From: Boletus sp. NGJ
Lineage: Eukaryota; Basidiomycota; Agaricomycetes; Boletales; Boletaceae
DNA length: 64,000 nucleotides
NCBI GenBank assembly: GCA_019096195.1
Contig: JAGTXK010000021.1
Coordinates: 186,001-250,000, forward strand
Direction: 5' to 3'
Positions within the stretch are counted from its first letter, which is position 1. The number at the start of each line of letters is the position of its first letter. The notes under the pieces were generated by a model. The model was not told the DNA's origin and searched no databases. It worked only from the letters and a program-made list of their open reading frames with translations. Position numbers and translations under genes: made by a program. Positions 1-11,508 of this stretch are shown here, piece after piece.

Positions 1-99
1 GTCGCAGTGCCTCAGCACTTTCTTTGCTCCTGGTTGACATGCGGGTGACATGGTGACATTTCACTGTGTGGCTGTATGCATGCTTGCTTGACTTCAACA
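1..99 (-). repeat. Copia 3' LTR, last 99 bp
   Basis: On the minus strand this begins TGTTGAAGTC and matches positions 19930-20028 with 11 differences in 99 bp. It is therefore the 3' LTR of the Copia element, cut by the window edge; about 340 bp lie outside. Six of the eight CpG dinucleotides in the matching part of the 5' LTR are TpG, CpA or otherwise lost here, which points to CpG deamination. Confidence 0.9.
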
Positions 100-110
100 C
101 TCCCCCTCAA
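100..110 (-). other. Polypurine tract of the Copia element
   Basis: On the minus strand TTGAGGGGGAG stands directly before the LTR start TGTTGAAG. This is the place and composition expected for the plus-strand primer of reverse transcription. Confidence 0.75.
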
Positions 111-2450
111 GCTGTACACAGGCCAAGTTTGTTTGCGAAGTGTTTGACCTTCAGTGATGGCAACGCCTTGGTGAAAACATTGGCTATCATGTTATTGGTG
201 GGGCAAAATATTAGTTGTAGTTTACCATCATTGATTATCCATTGAATAAAATGGAAACAGATGTCAATATGCTTGGTATGAGCATGGTACTGATGGTCTT
301 TTGTGAGCGTGATTGCCGATTGATTGTTGGAAAAAAGAGTGAGTGCAGTTTCGAGTGGGAAAAATACTTCATTGAGGAACAAGCACAGCCAGAGGGCTTC
401 CTTGGCAGCGTGCATTGCAGTGACATATTCACTTTCGGTCATCGAGAGCAAGATGACTTCCTGTTTCTTCAAGCTCCATGAGACTGCACCACCATCGATC
501 ACAAATGTATAGCCCAAGATCACCTTTTGATCCTCAGCCATGCTTTCATCAGCATCTGTGTATCCAATGAGTTCTTTTTCCACTTCTCCATATGTGAGTT
601 GCAGGTGCTTTATTCCGATTAGGTACCTGTAAATATGTTTTACTGCCTCCCAATGAGGCATTCTGGGGTTGCTGGAGAAGTGCAAGACATTTGTGACAGC
701 ATATGATATGTCTGGTCGGGTTCCGAGTGCTGCATACATAAGGGAACCAATGGCTTCATGATATGGGACATGCCACATCTCAGCATACTCAGCACCAGTC
801 AATGGAGATTGTTCACTGTGTAACTTCACTTGTGGCTCCATGGGTGTTGAAATGGGCTTGAGTCCATTGAAGTTGAAGTATTGAATGATGGAATCTAAAT
901 ATGAATGTTGTGAAAGTGAGAGGAGACGCTCCTGGTGGTTGCGCGTGACTTCTATTCCGAGAAGCCAGTGCAGTTTGCCAAGGTCCGTCACTTTGATGTG
1001 TTTGCACATGCTTGTTTTGATAGCGGCAATGAGAGTGGGAGATGTGGCAGTGATGGTGCAGTCATCGACATAGACTACAATGATTACTAATGACTTTTCT
1101 GACCATTTGACAAAGACGGCTTGGTCGACTTGGCACTGTGTGAATTCCATTCATGAGACAAGGATTTCAATGAGTTTTTGATACCATTGTCAGCCACTTT
1201 GTTTGAGTCCATACAACATTTTTCTGAGCTTGCATACTTTGTGCAGGTGGTTTAAGTCAGCGTATTCAGGGGGTTGTTGCATGTAGATGTGTTCGTCAGC
1301 AGCTAGTTCTCTATTTAGATATGCACCTTTCACATCAACTTGATGCAATTCGAGGTCATGTTGGGCAGCAAGTGCGAGGACCGTACAAATGGATGTAAGC
1401 TTCATGACAGGGGCATACGTGTCAAAGTAGTCAACACCAGATACCTGTGAAAAACCCTGCATGACAAGACATGCCTTGTACCGTACTATGTTTCCAGCAG
1501 CATCTTTCTTTGTATGGAATACCCACTTCGAGCTAACAATATTGGCTCTGTGCAGTGGGTCAATAAGCTCCCAGGTGCTGGCCTTTGAGAGTGTGTTGAG
1601 CTCCTCCTGTATGCCTTTTTCCCACTGTATCCAGTTAGGTTGCCGTTTTGCTTCAGTCACGGTAGAGGGCTCAAGTGCCTCTGCCTCTGCTGTGGCCTCA
1701 TCAAGTCCGAGTAAGAACTCAATGTCATTGTTGTAGTTGGACAGTGCAGCAGCTGAATTGTCTGTGGTGGACTCCCCCTCGAGCACAGCAGGGGTGCCTG
1801 TGGCCTCAGGAACTGGGTCAGGGAGTTGGATGCCTTGTGGTAGGGTGTGGTCAGTGCTGTGCCCAGTGAGTATGTTATGTACCCACTAACTCGGTTGGTG
1901 CAATTGTTTGGGACAGAAGGAGTTATTATTGGCATTATCAATGGGTGGCATGAGAATGGGTGGAGGTGGCGTGACAGGTGGCTGTGTAGTGGTAATTGAG
2001 GGGTCTGCTGACATCATGGCAGTGGCTGGTGTGGCATTGCTTGGTGCAGTGGCATTGCTTATCACTGTTCCATTGCCTTCATTCTCCCCCTTGATGGCAT
2101 GCGGCAAGTCCTGCCAGTAGACGTTGCACTCGACAGTAACGATGCACTTCATCGGCCAATACACACAGTACACATTCGATGTCTGATCGTCAATTCCCAT
2201 CCACCTAACCTTTTCAGCTTGCTTTCTCTAGTGCAACCCATTAGGTAATCCCTTGCTGAGGCAAAAGCGTTATCACCTTACTGCCGGTAACCCCTCGCCT
2301 CGCCGCTTCATGGCTCAGCTTGGCTCCCTAACCTTTTCAGCTTGCCAAGCAAGCTTGCTACCTAGCTGAGTGTGCATGAAACTTCAGATCCCCACTCATG
2401 GACTTTCAACAGGTCCAGCTTTCGACCAAAGGCAATTTCATATGGGGTCT
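107..2450 (-). pseudogene. Copia pol, 3' half: integrase C-terminus, reverse transcriptase, RNase H
   Basis: Reading right to left, the frame resumes after the KDZ insertion with GKTPYEIAFGRKL (end of the Copia integrase). It passes a proline/threonine-rich linker and enters the reverse transcriptase (about 1190-1650; WVFHTKKD, HQVDVKGAYLNRE), then the YVDD catalytic motif near 1070. RNase H follows with GYTDAD, TESEY and KHIDI, and the frame ends at 107 beside the polypurine tract. Stops at 1190-1192 (after GLKQSG, where the family has Arg) and 1151-1153 are both TGA and fit CGA-to-TGA change. A 123-bp insertion near 2222-2345 breaks the linker. The element is not expected to make an intact polyprotein. 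Confidence 0.92.
2204..2345. repeat. Small insertion flanked by 19-bp direct repeats
   Basis: The 19-bp word CCTAACCTTTTCAGCTTGC occurs at 2204-2222 and again at 2327-2345. The sequence between is CpG-richer than the surrounding Copia DNA and interrupts the pol frame. A target-primed (SINE-like) insertion with a long target duplication or a slippage duplication would both fit. No RNA polymerase III boxes are convincing. Confidence 0.45.
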
Positions 2451-2458
2451 TCCCATCC
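2451..2458. repeat. Left target site duplication of the KDZ transposon (TCCCATCC)
   Basis: TCCCATCC here is repeated at 17391-17398. Taking out the element with one copy joins the Copia integrase frame exactly, giving VLDGKTPYE. The last C could instead belong to the element, making a 7-bp duplication and fully symmetric CACTTCAG ends. Confidence 0.93.
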
Positions 2459-3165
2459 ACTTCAGTCACCCTCCCAGGGGTACCTCATAGGTCCATCTCT
2501 CCCACTAGAGGGTTGGACCTATGAGGTGCCTAGGATCAGGGAATTCCCAATAATATGGGCAACATGGATGATTAAGGGCCTTTATTAGAAAACAGGTTGG
2601 TTTTCCCAGAGCAGTTTCCAAAGGGAAACCCCAGTGCCCGAAAGGGAAAAGAGAATTCCCATTTTGACAGGGTGTTAGGGGTCCTGCTATGCTTTATTGA
2701 AAATGTAATATGTCATAATTTAGAACTTGAAGGGATTTCTTGTACTAATAAAGAGGTCAATTATTCATTTGAAATCAAGATAAAAAGCCTTTTATAGGAC
2801 TCAGCAGAGATGGTGATTGTTCTCCACAGTAGAGAAAATAAGGGCAGGATACTAAGGAATAAATTTTTATCCTCTGCAAAGCATATGCTATGAAATGAGA
2901 TAGCTTGACTATTGAATTTAATGAGATTGGGGTTACTTACAAGATAGCAAAAGTTATTGAGAAATGAGGTTTTGTTCTCAAAGCATGTGCTATGAAATGG
3001 GGTAGCTTGACTGTTGGATTTGATGAGGATGGGGGGTACTTAGGACAGGCAAACTAGTAAGTGATACACTAAATATAATACACAGCTAAAGTTGTGTGAT
3101 ATGTAATGCATAGTAGGCTATGAAATGGGGTAGCTTGACTGTTGAATTTAATGAGGATGAAAGGA
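2459..3165 (+). repeat. Left terminal inverted repeat of the KDZ transposon
   Basis: This is the inverted counterpart of about 16555-17390. The outer 170 bp are nearly identical. Further in, a unit containing TAGCTTGACTGTTGAATTT recurs three times (about 2900, 3010 and 3130). The right end holds one unit more, so the two ends differ in length by roughly 120 bp. Confidence 0.9.
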
Positions 3166-3420
3166 GGTGGGAATTCCCCATTGTTTCTAGAGGTAGAGAG
3201 GAGAATTCCCAACAGCTCTGGGGAAATTCCCCAAGACTCCTGGATGTAGAGAAGGGAATTCCCATAGCCAGGAGGAATTCCCCAAGACTCTCTGGATATA
3301 GAAGAGGAGGAATTCCCCAGAGCTGTTGGAATTCCCAAACTCCTGGATGTGGAGAGGGGAATTCCCAAGAGCTATTTGGAATTCCTAACAGCTTTGGAGA
3401 ATTCCCACAAAGAACAACTA
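3160..3420. repeat. Left subterminal array of the palindrome GGGAATTCCC
   Basis: About ten copies of GGGAATTCCC or one-mismatch versions occur in 260 bp at spacings of about 15-35 bp. The mirror array is at 16320-16560. The position just inside both terminal repeats suggests binding sites for the transposase or a host factor; this is an inference. Confidence 0.85.
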
Positions 3421-3556
3421 ATAATCATCCATCAGGAGACACAAAAAGGTGACAGTCATCATCACACATGCATAGGACTGCATCTCAACAAGGACAAGAC
3501 AACATTATTCTCATCATTATTCACAGAAGGAGAATTACATTGACATCTAACAAAAC

Positions 3557-6500
3557 TTAGTCATAGTATGAGTTATAGTAGTGATGTCTGGTAGGTTCAG
3601 ATAAATCATCATATTCATCAGCACTACCCACATCAACATATTGGACACGAGATGGGCCTGCAACAGGAGAAGTATTTTGCAGTACATGGCTTCGTCTTTG
3701 ATATGAAGGTGAACGAGAATGATACATTCCCTGTGAAGTGGGTGGTCTGGCAGGAGCTTGGTGCTGTGGAGGATCAAGGTGGCGAGAATGAACCACAGGT
3801 GCCTCAGTTGGAGGAATCCGAACGAGTAGGATGTGGAGGTTGAAAAGAGTTACTAGATGGGAGGAGACTTATAAGGTGATCAGTAATAATAAGTCAGAAA
3901 ACACACTTACACTGGACGAGTGGTCTCATTGTAGCTGGTATCATAACATCAGCACTCACAAATCAAAAAAAGAGTTAAGATCTCACTCTATGTTTCTAAA
4001 GCCCTCAGATTGATAGTGGTTATTACCCACAGAGCGCTCAGCTTGTCTAAACAGGTCTAAGTTGTCATCATATACATGAGATGACCACTAACTGTTGGGG
4101 TGGCATACAACGATGAAACCTCTCATCTGCACGGGCATCAGGTCGTCTAGAGAACCATCAGTTGTGCATATGTAAGAATTACCATAACCACTTACACCTG
4201 TCGATGAGCATGCTGGGTGTGTGATTCCTATAGAAAAATGAACATTGAAAGATGAAGGAGGGATCACATGATATACCTTAGATTGTGCCTCTAGCTTCAT
4301 ATGCTTTCGTATGGGGTGCTCCAGAACAGACTCCTCTTCATCACGGTGATGCTTGCGTGATTGTACACGAGATTTTGAAGGGCGGATGGGAGGAGGTCCC
4401 ATTTGATCATGGCGAGGCTGTTTGACTTTACCCTTAGCCTTCTTACGAGCCACAAAAGCAGTATCTTCATGTGACGACACTGATGATGGCGAGGAGGACC
4501 ACCTTGAGTCTGGCTCAGCAGGAATGCTGACTTCACGAAGGTACATCCCGGAGGAACTTGTGGCACTGCCTGAGGATGCAAAGTGGTCGAGACTCCGTGT
4601 CTGTGATCAACGGTATAGTAAACATTCTCGGGTCATTTTTCTCCACCCAATTACACCATTCTATAATGCAAAGTGAGCAACAGGTTAAACAAGCAAATTA
4701 AAAAATAAAACAGACCTGGTGTCCATATACCAACTGACACCTCTACATCAGGAACTGTAAGTCGAGGCTGTTTGTTCTTCACATTAGCAAATCTTCTCCT
4801 GCCAGCATTAGGTACAATGTGGCGTGTATGGAGACTTGGCGAGTGTCGCTTAAGGTAAGGGTCAACAACTGCAATGAGTTCATCAACTTTTGCATCATGG
4901 GGGACCCATATGGGCGGGGCAGCAACACCAGCAGGCCAGTTAGTAATGGTTAATTTGTAGCGATACAGGAGATCATCGAATGATTGCCATGGAATATTCT
5001 TGCCATCTGTGCAACCGAACTCCTCTGTGCTGTGTGAATATCATGATAAGAAATGTAAGAGAAAAACATACTGAGTTTTCTACCCATCATTATTGGCACA
5101 ATACGTCGATTCCAATCACGGAACCCCTCAGTTGGACCACGGTCTAATTCATCATCGGTGTTTGATCCATTACCCTCCATGTTTGCATGAGTATCAAACT
5201 CAGGGATTGGAACATTTGCAGATGGATCAATCTCCTTATATCTGAACAACTCCGTTAGAAACAAGAAATGAAGGACATTGTGGACATACTTGACAACTGT
5301 TGTGACGTAGTCCAACCACTTGGCCAGCTGGAGTTCATGGCTATTGATTAACTCCCTGACAAAGGTGGATCCACCAAACCACCCAGCCGCATGCCGGGCA
5401 GCTGCATTATGGCCTTTGTACACCACTATGCCCATCACCTCTACACCATCCAGGCGACTCCAAGCAGAAGCCTACAACCAAAGATAATGAGCAGACACGT
5501 CATGACATAACAGCTGGCACATACTCCTTTTGCAAACTGCTCTCGGGCTTCCTCAACTAATGCAGCAAGAGATTTTGTAGACATTTCCCATTCCTGAACA
5601 ATAGCCTTTCCATGTTCTTGTATCTCCTCCCATATCTCGGCATATTCTTCGTCATCTCCATGAGCTTCGTAATGTTCTTTTTGTCTGAGGCGGTAATCTT
5701 TGACCCTCTCTGTCGGAAGGTCAATGAGCTACACCACTGAAGAGCAATGCACTTACCACCCTCAGCAATCAGATGACTGAATGCATACCACTTTTGATGC
5801 AGATTCCACCGCTGCTCAGCTCGGGTCATTAGCTTCCTCAGGCCAGCTTCTTCAAGGATCTGCTTAACAGGCTTTCCATATTGCACCGCCAATCATTTAA
5901 GATCCTTCATAATGTTGTCGCCAAGTTCATGAGCCTGTCGAGCAAGCCTCATCAGGGAGTGGACCTGGACGATGGACCATTTTCCCTTTGTGTCATGACA
6001 CACCACGGCATTGGTCCTCTTGCTCACCCATGTCATCAGACTGATCAGAATCATGATCACGAATCACTTCTTCTTTGTCTGATTCAGGAAATTCCAATGG
6101 TCCATCATTGGCATCGGGGGATTGAGATTGAGCAACAGCATTCAAATCTGATTCCATGCATGCAAGCCTGCAACGATGAAACATTACTGTCTGTTGCTTG
6201 ACTCTTGAAACCTCCTTCGACAGTCACCTCCTCTGGCTGCTGTTCTTCCTCCAACTCATGCTGAACGTGTGGCTCCCAGTCATGATCGTGACCTGATTCA
6301 CCTGTCAGTAGTGTCATTAGCATGAACCACTGGGAGTCAGATCATATTTACTGTGGGGAAGCTCATCGTTGTCTATACCTTCTTCACTTGCCAGCACGTA
6401 GCGCTTCTTCTCCTGCTGTCTGAGAGTGATACCTGTTGCTTGTATGTGGTCAATACGCATAGTCTGTTGATAGGAATTAGGTATTACCTGTGGTGCATAC

Positions 6501-7078
6501 CCTCGCAGGCCCATTATCGGCGGCATGATGATACGTCCGGGTGTTTCCAAGGAGCGCTTGAGTACCTCGTGTCTCACTGGTCTGATTACCTGCCAGCTGA
6601 CTGTCAACCTCATTTGGCTGGCTGCCATTTTCCTCATCCTCACGTTCTCTCTCAGGAGAGCGAACTCCCGGCATTGCTCTATCGATGGGAGCACCCTGGA
6701 ACTTCTCATCATCTGAATCGTGACGGTCTGAAGAGACTTGGCATCCTACCTGTGGTGTCGGTGAATGTGTGGCATCATTGGGGGTACCCTCAACCTTCTA
6801 GTGTGTTAACTTCAGTGAGGTCATATGATTGTCTGTCGCCTACAGGTGCTGCTCCCGTCTGGATGGCAAGCATTGTTAGTTTTGCAATTCGGACTGTCAT
6901 TCTTATCACGTACCTTAATCTGCTTTTTAGTCCGAGTATATTTCCTGCGCTGATAGCACCGATTAACGACAATGGAGTGACAATATAAATGAAAATGTAC
7001 CGTCGGCTGTATATATTTGTGTGCTGTTTTTGCACAGCGAGACAGTCGGCCACTCGGAGCAGGTGGTGATGGTGACAT
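3557..7078 (-). CDS. KDZ companion gene A, unknown function, multi-exon
   Basis: A series of minus-strand exons runs from ATG at 7078 (MSPSPPAPSGRLSRC) to a stop at 3557 (end ...YNSYYD). The first exons are charged and of low complexity, rich in Asp, Glu and Ser (around 6000-6700). The middle exons are more globular: LAVQYGKPVKQILEEAGLRK near 5830-5890, RVKDYRLRQKEHYE near 5680, AARHAAGWFGGSTFVRELIN near 5350-5400, and an exon near 4830-4970 with NWPAGVAAPPIW. Several GT-AG introns of about 50 nt join these frames; I did not resolve every junction. Similar companion proteins of unknown role are found beside KDZ transposases in agaricomycete genomes, as far as I recall the family. It is transcribed away from gene B. 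I recognise no catalytic motif. It could be a DNA-binding accessory protein, but nothing shows this. Confidence 0.6.
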
Positions 7079-7942
7079 TGTATGGTAGAATTCTCAGTCT
7101 AATAGATACAAGATGTGTAGGCCAGTGATGCTCGGGACACGCAGTCTCAGCAAAGAGTGCCTTGACCCATAGTCAAAGAACAAAAGCGCAAGACACACAG
7201 TCTGCTGCAATGCAAGGTGGACACAAAGTCACACCAAAAAGAAGGAATGTGAAACTAGTTGAATCTATTCAGCTGCCTCAGGATATAAGTCCTATGCGAA
7301 GTCAGCCCAACGGCAATGGAATGGAAAGAAGGTTTACACACGGCCCAAAGTGACCCTGTCCTCCTGATGGCAATCCACTCATGACACACCGCTCATGACG
7401 GAAACAATCCATTTGTCCTGAATAAGAATAGAAAATGAGCGGTATCTATGCAGGCAACAAGATTAAGGCCCGAAACATAAAACCAAACCAGGTTAATTTA
7501 GATAGACTAATAGGTGCCGCATGAATGCGGTGGGGGAGTATTTGTTACTGTGGGATCATGTGAATTATCTCAGTATGATGTTGAATCACAACAATGTACT
7601 CATCTGGAACACCGATCACGTTGCGCAGGAAGGAGTTGGAAAGGCTGAAACGTGCAGTTAGGACAATCATTGATGGGAAAAAAAGAAGCCCACTCACCAA
7701 GCAATAGGTTACAGTGTCAGCAAGATTGGAGCTAGGATTGGCTCACAACATTTGATGCAAGAAGAGCTGGGAGACAAAATTATCAGAGATTGAAAGATGG
7801 TTGTGCTAGGATTACTTATGCAGAGCGGTTGGAAAAACCATTTGTTCTTGCTGCATTGATACCGCTCTCTCGTTGTGTAGGTTCCTTGAAAGTCTGTGCT
7901 GCCACCACTCCCTGGAGGCTCTCCATTAATGCAGGATGTATA
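7079..7942. other. Intergenic part of the KDZ element, left side
   Basis: Between the start of gene A and the large inverted repeat I see no coding frame with intron logic, no RNA gene and no repeat. It should hold the promoter of gene A. Confidence 0.5.
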
Positions 7943-8845
7943 GAGTATGAGTATGAGTACGACTTTTGAGACTGAATATACTCACATTTGCAGTAGAGCA
8001 TTCTCGGGAATGCAGAAACGCTTTGAGTGGAGCTCAGTGTACAAAGTGAGGAATGAGCAAGAGAAAGGAAGATTGAGTGAATACTTACAAAAGGAGAGGA
8101 GAGGAGTTGCAGGAGATGTGTTCAGAACGCGAAGAGATACACCCTCAAAATGGTCTTCAACCCCGTTGGTGATACTTCCATGAAAATGGTGGCACCGGGG
8201 CTACCGTAAGGACGCGAAGTCCTAAGGGTGCTTCAGCTCAGAGACGCAGTAGTCAACTGAGTGAAGATTCAAAAGGCACGAAGCCAATTGAGCATTGATG
8301 GTTGAGGAGTATACAGTGGATGGTAAAGAAAATGCGTGGCAGTTGCAACAAGTGCAAACAGGGAAGCGTGGGAGAACTATAAAACATCTGAAAGACTGGG
8401 AATTTCCACAACAATTTTATGTCCAGCAAGACCGCTTCTTCCTTCACGCTTCTTACTCCACACTTCTGCAAGAACCCTTCAAGATCGTCTGGATTGTGAT
8501 TGGCTTTGTGCCTTTCGAATCTTCACTCAGTTGACTACACATCTCTGAGCTGAAGCACCCTTAGGACTTCGCATCCTTACGGTTGCCCTGGTGCCACCAT
8601 TTTCACAGAAGTATCACCAATGGGGTTGAAGACTGTTTTGAGGGTGTATCTCTTCGCATTCTGAACATGTCTCCTGCAACTCCTCTCCTCTCCTTTTGTA
8701 AGTATTCACTTGATCTTCCTTTCTCTTGCTCATTCCTCACTTTGTACACTGAGCTCCACTCAAAGCGTTTCTCGCATTCCCGAGAACGCTCTACTGCAAA
8801 TGTGAGTATATTCAGTCTCAAAAGTCATACTCATACTCATACTCC
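7943..8845. repeat. Large inverted repeat: two 346-bp arms, 210-bp spacer
   Basis: Arm 1 (7943-8288) and arm 2 (8499-8845) are inverted copies with only scattered differences; both outer ends read GAGTATGAGTATGAGTA. The spacer 8289-8498 is unique. The repeat sits between the divergent genes A and B, so each gene has one arm upstream. Both arms contain a TTTTGTAAGTATTCACT splice-donor-like site directed outward. No clear target duplication flanks it, so it may be a symmetric promoter or a folded-back duplication rather than a separate transposon. Confidence 0.88.
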
Positions 8846-11182
8846 ATTTCAACATTGTGCAGTCTTCCAGTTTCAGGTACCGTTCAGTGAGTTGATCCCT
8901 CACAAACCCCAATCCACATGTCTCACAGCGTCTGTTTCTTTAAGTCACGCATTGCATATTCAAACTCAGGATACGATATATCATAGTCCATTATCAGTAT
9001 GCATTCCACTCATCCTTTTCTTCACATTGTCAGTTTGTTCACACATGATTTGCAGGCCATGTTCCCTCGTCACAAATTCAAGCCCTACCGCCAACCAGGT
9101 CAAGGTAAGCCATGTCTGATATATAGACAAGAGGGCTGAGCTAAGATCATTTGAAGAACACATTCGTGAATTCGATGCCAACGTTCATCGCATATTGCGA
9201 CCCATACGTGATAACATCCCCAAATGCCGACTGGATTCTCGGAACCTCACTGTTTTGAAAATGAAGAACTGCGTGCTCGTGCAGATGGATGTTTCGGGTA
9301 CCAAGACTGTTTCCAGTGGCCACAACCTTACAGCAAGAAGTTTGAATACGCTGTTTGCACCCCGAATCCGCTGAAAGCCAAAGCTCTCGAAGACCCATCA
9401 AAGACGCTCTGGGAGTTTTGGACACCCTCCGAAGATGATTTTGAGCTCATTGATCCACAATCTCCATTCTTGCATTGGCAAACTCAACTGTGATGTGTAC
9501 TACCATCTCTATCGGCTGTATAACCTAGGCCAAGTGAGCATCAACGATTGGAAGGCGAAGTGGGAGGGAAAGAAAGACGTAGTCACTGGCATGCAGCTTC
9601 ATGCCCGACATCTCCTCAACATACTTGAACACCATCCATTGACCTTTCCCGACATTGTCCTCTACATTGCAGAACTCCAGCGCTATCTACTCGACATGTT
9701 GCCGCCCATATGTGCTACGTCAATCACCATCAGTTTGCTCTCACATATCCCAATTTCCCCAAACCCACCAACGACCTATTGATGGGGTGTTTCACGAAAG
9801 ATGTCACCACTTGTGAGCAGCTCTGGCGTGCTGGCATTCCTGTCTGGCTTGTCTGTTCCCTGCAATTCGTCCTGCAAAATATCAACATTATCAATGTTGT
9901 CTCCATCACATGCCCTGACCACATCATACAGAAAAATTTCATGCACAACACAATTGTTACTGTCTACCCAACGCTACATCTTGGTCCTGGGGGTACTGAC
10001 TCAACATTTGAACACACGGTACACCTTCCGTGCCCAACTCATCGAGCCTCCCACTACCACTCCTTCCAATGTTGTTCCTCAGCAAGGCCTGGTAGCCTCC
10101 TCATCACAAGGCACGTCAGGTGGCCGGGTCCAAGGAAAGAAAAAAAATAATGCACATAATGTTGTTCAGCAACAAATGTATTCCGCAGCCGGTATGTTTC
10201 TATCTCCATCACAGCAAAATGTGTTCTGATGCAGCATTACCCTACTTCCCATAGCATTATGCAACAGAGCCCACAACCCAAAGAGTGGTCAAGACAAATG
10301 GATGGAGCTCGACAGCCACCAATATGCCGCTAGCATTCCCCCAATGGTTCACTATATTCAAACGGGTGGACAAGAATCCCACCAGGATCAGGAGCAGAAT
10401 GGTGGATGCCAGCTATCGTTTCCCTGAGCCTGCACTTCTCATTACACCTTCATTGCCTCAGCGATGGAAATTGTTCTGCTGCCAACTGGCTAGCTGCTCA
10501 CCCACTTTGGATCAGTCGTATTGAGCACAACCCTCCGAGCCCACTTCCTGCACCTCAGACTTGGCAGGACTTCCTCAACTCTATTCCATCAAACATTGTG
10601 GCTGAGAATATAACGACCAGATCAGCGCAGGAGAAGCTAGCTGCCAAGACACTTTTTGGAGATACCCTTATGCATCTGCAGGGAGAGACCTGGGCTGGGC
10701 GGGACTCTGTGCTGTGGCGGAACCAGACAATCGTGATCACAACACTCGAAGACCTGCCTGCTCATTTGATTCGTTCCATTCTATGGGAGATCTATGAGCT
10801 CAGCTTCCGCTATGAGCTGTTGGCCCTGGATTGCGCAATGGTTCCGAGGTTGTGGATAGAGGCACCTGAAGAGAGGATCGAATTATTACACAGCATCTTT
10901 CCAGGGAAGTTGGGGCTTGTGATGTGGGAGGAGTCAATGCTGACAACAGAGCAAGGGATGTGGGCCTTGCCGGACATTGCCTATCCTTTCCTGGAGAGCT
11001 GGCAGAAGTTGCTGTCGTCATGGCCTCAGGCTCAACCTCGCTTGCAATCACCAATCGTGCAGGAGTCCTTCACATCTGTTGTGCAATTCGACGTGCTGAT
11101 GAGTGCGTGTATGTTTTACACTCAAACCTTCTTCAATGTGTTTGGTAGGCCTCCAGTTGTCTCGCACTGCGTCCCTATGTGA
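8846..11182 (+). CDS. KDZ companion gene B, unknown function, multi-exon
   Basis: Plus-strand exons follow the inverted repeat. A possible start is ATG at 9059 (MFPRHKFKPYRQPGQ), right after an intron-end-like TTTGCAG, so an earlier exon may lie in the inverted repeat. Recognisable stretches are KTLWEFWTPSEDDFELID (about 9400-9450), DVYYHLYRLYNLGQVSIN (about 9495), MGCFTKDVTTCEQLWRAGIP (about 9783) followed by PVWLVCSLQF, and a last exon block ending at 11182 with FRYELLALDCAMVPRLW and LLHSIFPGKLGLV. The segment with MGxFTxD and AGIPVW is one I associate with hypothetical proteins that accompany KDZ transposases in basidiomycetes. The frame changes several times; some changes are introns, others may be damage. 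I cannot assign a biochemical role. Confidence 0.6.
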
Positions 11183-11508
11183 TGAGTTCCATGTTGGAAT
11201 TTTTTATATATGTCAATGCCATCAACATTCCTGTCTCCCTTCTACCCTGCGTACACTGGTTTGATTAATGCATAACAAGTTTTGCTTTTATTATTATTGA
11301 GTGATGCCGACATGCTAACACTAACTTTGTGCACTCAGGGTTCTATAGCACTAGACGACAGTCCCTTTCTTTGATGCTTTCTCCCCTTTCCTTTGCATAC
11401 TGGGACTACGTGTCTCTGTGTACTGACTTTGTGTCAAATACACCTCTGCCCATTGACTACACGTCTCTGGCCTATCTTTGACTTCGTGTCAAGGTATTCT
11501 TCGTCTCG

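Noticed and set aside
3160-3420. GGGAATTCCC as a kappa-B-like regulatory site
   Set aside because: The match to an animal consensus is coincidental; fungi lack NF-kappa-B and the arrays are tied to the transposon ends.
7947-8821. Two similar peptides with EWSSVYKVRNEQEKG in opposite strands
   Set aside because: They are the same DNA in the two arms of the inverted repeat; there is no sign of a coding role.
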